A stretch of 8,208 nt of DNA from Deltaproteobacteria bacterium (GTDB lineage Bacteria > Desulfobacterota > DSM-4660 > Desulfatiglandales > Desulfatiglandaceae). The stretch covers positions 1 through 8,208 of the forward strand of contig JAOZQV010000159.1 of assembly GCA_029932035.1 (NCBI GenBank), in the 5' to 3' direction. Made by a program: the position numbers and the translations under genes. Positions within the stretch are counted from its first letter, which is position 1; each line of letters begins with the position of its first letter. This document shows positions 6,207 to 8,208 of the stretch, in pieces. The notes under the pieces were generated by a model, which was not told the DNA's origin, made no database searches, and saw nothing but the letters and a program-made list of their open reading frames with translations.

Positions 6207-7380
6207 AATGATTACTCGTAAGGAATTCCTCAAATCTGCCGCCTTAGGCGCTTCGGCCTTTTTGTGCGCAGGAACAGGCTACGGGTTCTTGGGAAAAAAG
6301 AGCGGCCGGGCCGAAAGCGTAAAAGGGCAAATATTCAAAGGTGATGCCCCCAAAAAACCGTGGAAGTGGTCTATCGAGGGCTTTTACTATACGACCAACG
6401 GAAAGGTTGTGCAGTGTCATGTATGCCCTAACCGTTGCGTGCTCAATCCCGGCGACAGGAGCATATGCCGGTCAAAGGTAAATATTGGGGGGAAGTTGTA
6501 CTCCCTTGCCTACGGGGACCCCTGCGCTGTCCATGTGGACCCCATTGAAAAAAAGCCACTCAATCACTTTCATCCCCGGTCACTCATATTTTCCATTGCC
6601 ACTACCGGCTGCAATTTCAGGTGTCTTAACTGCCAGAACTGGGAGATTTCCCAGAAGAAGCCGGAAGAGGTGGAGCACATTGAGCTTTTTCCGGAAGGGG
6701 TGGTGAGAGAAGCCAAAAAGAGAAAAATCCCTTCTATAGCATACACCTATTCTGAACCGATTACTTTCTATGAATACATGTGCGATACGGCCAAGCTGGC
6801 TAAGGAGGCGGAACTCAAAAACGTATTGGTCTCGAACGGCTATATAAACCGGCAGCCCCTTCTTCGCCTCTGCAAATACTTGGACGGGGCAAACGTCAAT
6901 CTGAAATCATTTGACAACAATATCTACCGCTCCCTCAACGGAGGCACACTCCAGCCTGTCCTGAACACGTTCAAGACCCTTCACAGGGAGGGGGTGTGGT
7001 TTGAGATGACCACCCTTGTGGTGCCGACCTATGTGGACAAACCGGAGATGATCAAGCGTATGTGCGGTTGGATACTGAAGGAGCTGGGGCCTGACTATCC
7101 GCTTCACTTTTTGAGGTTTTTCCCACAGTACAAACTGATACGGCTTCCGGCCACTCCGATCGCGACACTTGAAAGACTGAGGGAGATGGCCCTTGAGGAG
7201 GGAATTCGGTACGTCTATTTGGGGAATGTGCCCGGACATAAGGGAACCCAGACTTATTGCCATAACTGTAAGAAAGTCGTGGTTAAGCGGAACGGGTACC
7301 TGATAGAGGCGCTTAATATAAAGAATTCCCGGTGCAGATTTTGTGGCACACGGATTCCGGGGAGATGGGATAGGGATTGA
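6199..7380 (+). CDS. amrS: AmmeMemoRadiSam system radical SAM enzyme with Tat-like N-terminus
   Basis: A 393-aa [4Fe-4S] radical SAM enzyme. The ATG at 6199 is preferred: GGAG at 6183-6186 lies 12 bases before it, and the overlap ATGCCTGA with the previous stop implies coupling. An ATG at 6166 deeper in the upstream gene and one at 6208 are alternatives. Residues 6-30 (TRKEFLKSAALGASAFLC...) resemble a twin-arginine signal with RK in place of RR. The N-terminal Cys group C73, C76, C80, C90 precedes LNHFHP (121-126). The radical SAM motif is C138-NFR-C142-LN-C145. Further family motifs are YTYSEP (182-187), VSNGY (211-215) and NVNLKSF (232-238). A C-terminal ribbon CHNC (354-357) and CRFC (379-382) ends the protein. 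Length without the leader matches the usual 330-340 residues. It is third in the operon after the AMMECR1 and membrane synthase genes. The reaction catalysed is not established. Confidence 0.9.
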   Translation: MPEMITRKEFLKSAALGASAFLCAGTGYGFLGKKSGRAESVKGQIFKGDAPKKPWKWSIEGFYYTTNGKVVQCHVCPNRCVLNPGDRSICRSKVNIGGKLYSLAYGDPCAVHVDPIEKKPLNHFHPRSLIFSIATTGCNFRCLNCQNWEISQKKPEEVEHIELFPEGVVREAKKRKIPSIAYTYSEPITFYEYMCDTAKLAKEAELKNVLVSNGYINRQPLLRLCKYLDGANVNLKSFDNNIYRSLNGGTLQPVLNTFKTLHREGVWFEMTTLVVPTYVDKPEMIKRMCGWILKELGPDYPLHFLRFFPQYKLIRLPATPIATLERLREMALEEGIRYVYLGNVPGHKGTQTYCHNCKKVVVKRNGYLIEALNIKNSRCRFCGTRIPGRWDRD

Positions 7381-7412
7381 TTATTGTTGATTGGCGATTG
7401 ATGATTGTTGGA
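7377..7412. repeat. TTGATTG-type short-period repeat at the end of amrS
   Basis: Imperfect copies of (A/G)TTGATTG / GATTGTTG start within the last codons and stop of the radical SAM gene and run to 7412. It is the same kind of low-complexity repeat as 17-48 on the other strand. The remaining stretch 7413-7486 holds no recognisable gene, promoter or terminator. Confidence 0.5.
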
Positions 7413-7486
7413 GCACAACTGACTTGTCCGCCATATTTGTGAGGGGGATCCCGATTCGTCGTGGGTGATTGTATTTCAACTTTTTA

Positions 7487-7517
7487 CTCACGCAAAGCCG
7501 CAAAGCCGCAAAGAAAA
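7487..7517 (+). repeat. Type B left terminal inverted repeat
   Basis: CTCACGCAAAGCCGCAAAGC with its continuation to 7517 pairs with 7721-7751 with one mismatch (position 7498). The GCAAAGCC repetition inside it gives an 8-base period. Confidence 0.85.
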
Positions 7518-7522
7518 AAACT

Positions 7523-7750
7523 ATGACTGAAAACGAAATTGATAGGATCGTTGTTGATTCGGCGTATCACATTCACAGAAGGTTGTGGCCTGGTTTGTTG
7601 GAATCGGTCTACGAGGTTATTCTGACATATGCGTTAAGCAGTAGACGGCTAAATGTTGAAAGGCAGGTGCCGGCACCAATTGTATTTGATGGCCTTTTTC
7701 GGGTTGCCAATAGCTGTAGATTTTCTTTGCGGCTTTGCGCCTTTGCGTGA
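7523..7750 (+). pseudogene. GxxExxY protein, internally deleted (type B copy)
   Basis: From the ATG at 7523 the first 58 residues are a good GxxExxY N-terminus: VDSAYHIHRRLWPGLLESVY contains the signature (Gly24, Glu27, Tyr30), followed by LTYALSSRRLNVERQVPAPIVFDGL. The frame then jumps to FRVANS (59-64), which resembles the family's extreme C-terminus (-KRIVN- type), and reads on through the right inverted repeat to a TGA at 7748. The central D...ExK region expected for the PD-(D/E)XK-like fold is missing. A full-length copy would have about 125 residues; this one has 58 authentic N-terminal residues. An upstream ATG at 7469 lies outside the inverted repeat, gives a repeat-coded leader and is unlikely. 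GxxExxY genes have no established function. Confidence 0.72.
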
Positions 7751-7751
7751 G
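7721..7751 (-). repeat. Type B right terminal inverted repeat
   Basis: TTTTCTTTGCGGCTTTGCGC and its continuation to 7751 are the inverse complement of 7487-7517 with one mismatch. The repeat supplies the last codons and the stop of the frame at 7523. Confidence 0.85.
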
Positions 7752-7777
7752 ACCTTCTTTGTTCCAGTTTGTCTGGA

Positions 7778-7993
7778 TTAGGGTGTGGCGATCTTTACAT
7801 AGTTTTTACAGTGGTGCTGAAACATGGCCCATTGCCCCCTGTTTCCATCCCAGGATTTGACCTCACATTTACCTAATGCGTGCGGGCTGTTATGCCCGGC
7901 ATCATTATCAGAATAGCTGAAATGGCTGCACGTGGCACACTGAATCAGCTCTCCTGGGTCAGATTTCACCTTCTTGTCACTTTTATTACTCAT
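7778..7993 (-). CDS. Small four-cysteine, probably metal-binding protein of unknown function
   Basis: A 71-aa soluble protein. The cysteines form CATC (19-22), then GKC (Cys43) and HHC (Cys62), with His24, His60 and His61 near them. This pattern, CxxCxHF...GxC...WDG...HCxxY, fits a small zinc-binding module like those of short accessory and plasmid-borne proteins with C-x2-C-x-HF beginnings. The ATG at 7993 is supported by GAGGG (complement of 8000-8004) 6 bases upstream. It lies 56 bases downstream of the partial gene on the same strand, so the two may share a transcript. The first 14 residues are charged and likely disordered. No catalytic motif was recognised. That it is a real gene is supported by the ribosome binding site and the Cys pattern. 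Confidence 0.65.
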   Translation of the reverse strand: MSNKSDKKVKSDPGELIQCATCSHFSYSDNDAGHNSPHALGKCEVKSWDGNRGQWAMFQHHCKNYVKIATP

Positions 7994-8030
7994 TATATAC
8001 CCTCATACTTGATGGGTTTGTGAAAAGCCC

Positions 8031-8058
8031 AATTTCTAATTTCCAATTTCTAATTTCT
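8031..8058. repeat. AATTTCTAATTTCC short tandem repeat
   Basis: Two copies of the 14-base unit AATTTCTAATTTCC (8031-8044 and 8045-8058, the last one ending AATTTCT) lie in tandem. On the minus strand this reads as GGAAATTAGAAATT repeats, which supply the stop codon TAG of the partial gene that ends at 8050. It resembles other AT-rich gene-end repeats in the window. Confidence 0.6.
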
Positions 8059-8208
8059 ACTCTTACCCACCCGGTATTCAGGGACCATCAGCCCCAATAT
8101 TAACCTCAATGTCTGATAATCAAACGGTTTAAAGGCGCCTCGATAGGCCACCACGGCCGCACACCCGCAGCGGGAACAATCGGCATTATCGCCATAGGTG
8201 CAGGCCTT
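8050..8208 (-). CDS. C-terminal end of a Cys-rich protein, probably a radical SAM enzyme (partial)
   Basis: The frame is open from the window edge to a TAG at 8050-8052, giving the last 52 residues of a protein on the minus strand. Near the edge it has CTYGDNADCSRCGC: four cysteines in a C-x7-C-x2-C-x-C pattern that would suit an auxiliary iron-sulfur or zinc site. It then reads VVAYRGAFKPFDYQTLRLIL and ends MVPEYRVGKSRN. Such DC-RCGC tails occur at the end of some radical SAM proteins, which is why that identity is proposed, but the catalytic domain lies outside the window. The final residues KSRN and the stop fall inside an AT-rich repeat, so the original C-terminus may have been altered. 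Family assignment is tentative. Confidence 0.5.
   Translation of the reverse strand, partial: KACTYGDNADCSRCGCAAVVAYRGAFKPFDYQTLRLILGLMVPEYRVGKSRN

Larger units (their letters stand above)
7487..7751 (+). mobile_element. Type B cassette: 31-bp terminal inverted repeats around a deleted GxxExxY gene
   Basis: The left end CTCACGCAAAGCCGCAAAG... (7487-7517) and the right end ...GCGCCTTTGCGTGAG (7721-7751) are inverted repeats that match at 30 of 31 positions. The left end contains an internal triplication of a GCAAAGCC-type octamer. Between them is only the damaged GxxExxY gene. The repeat sequence is unrelated to type A, yet the organisation (repeat, GxxExxY ends, inverted repeat) is the same. 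No target-site duplication is evident beside the repeats. A compact non-autonomous element is inferred. Confidence 0.65.

Noticed and set aside
5875..6211. Plus-strand frames inside the end of the membrane synthase gene
   Set aside because: They overlap the membrane synthase reading frame, whose helices and motifs continue to its own stop at 6206.
7413..7486. Terminator after the radical SAM gene
   Set aside because: No convincing GC stem followed by a T-run could be found; the type B inverted repeat might act as one, but its ends lack the expected U-tract.

Overview
The window looks like chromosomal DNA of a mid-GC anaerobic bacterium, most likely of the Desulfobacterota (former Deltaproteobacteria) or a nearby phylum. 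This is inference from three traits seen together: the AMMECR1 / spermidine-synthase-like / radical-SAM operon, GxxExxY genes embedded in dispersed inverted repeats, and short AT-rich repeats at gene ends. No rRNA or tRNA gene was recognised and no marker gene proves the taxonomy.

Layout. (1) 81-1514(+) is a complete, intact dihydrolipoyl dehydrogenase. (2) 1541-3353 is an accessory patch. Three copies of one repeat element ('type A', built on TTAGCCACAGAC-type units, with an inverted copy at the right end) punctuate it. Each copy holds the wreck of a GxxExxY (PD-(D/E)XK-like) gene. Between the copies lie a strong-looking promoter with a 76-codon ORF that ends as the tail of a sensor histidine kinase, and an intact two-gene toxin-antitoxin-like pair with a TumE-family second gene. 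(3) 3369-7380(+) is a tight three-gene operon: an AMMECR1-domain protein with an N-terminal signal or anchor (AmmeMemoRadiSam protein A), a 700-aa polytopic membrane protein with a spermidine-synthase-like domain between two membrane halves, and the AmmeMemoRadiSam radical SAM enzyme with a Tat-like N-terminus. (4) 7487-7751 is a second kind of GxxExxY cassette ('type B', CTCACGCAAAG-type 31-bp terminal inverted repeats), again internally deleted. (5) 7778-8208(-) holds a small four-cysteine protein and, upstream of it on the same strand, the C-terminal end of a Cys-rich protein that resembles the tail of a radical SAM enzyme.

How it fits together. The three operon genes are closely spaced (9-nt gap, then an 8-nt overlap) and probably translationally coupled. 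All three products appear directed to or beyond the membrane, so they may form one envelope-associated pathway of unknown chemistry. The Memo (protein B) partner is not in the window. The most striking point is that all four GxxExxY copies, in two unrelated repeat families, have kept both gene ends and their flanking repeats but lost the middle, where the predicted nuclease core lies. They look like MITE-like deletion derivatives of a GxxExxY-carrying element.
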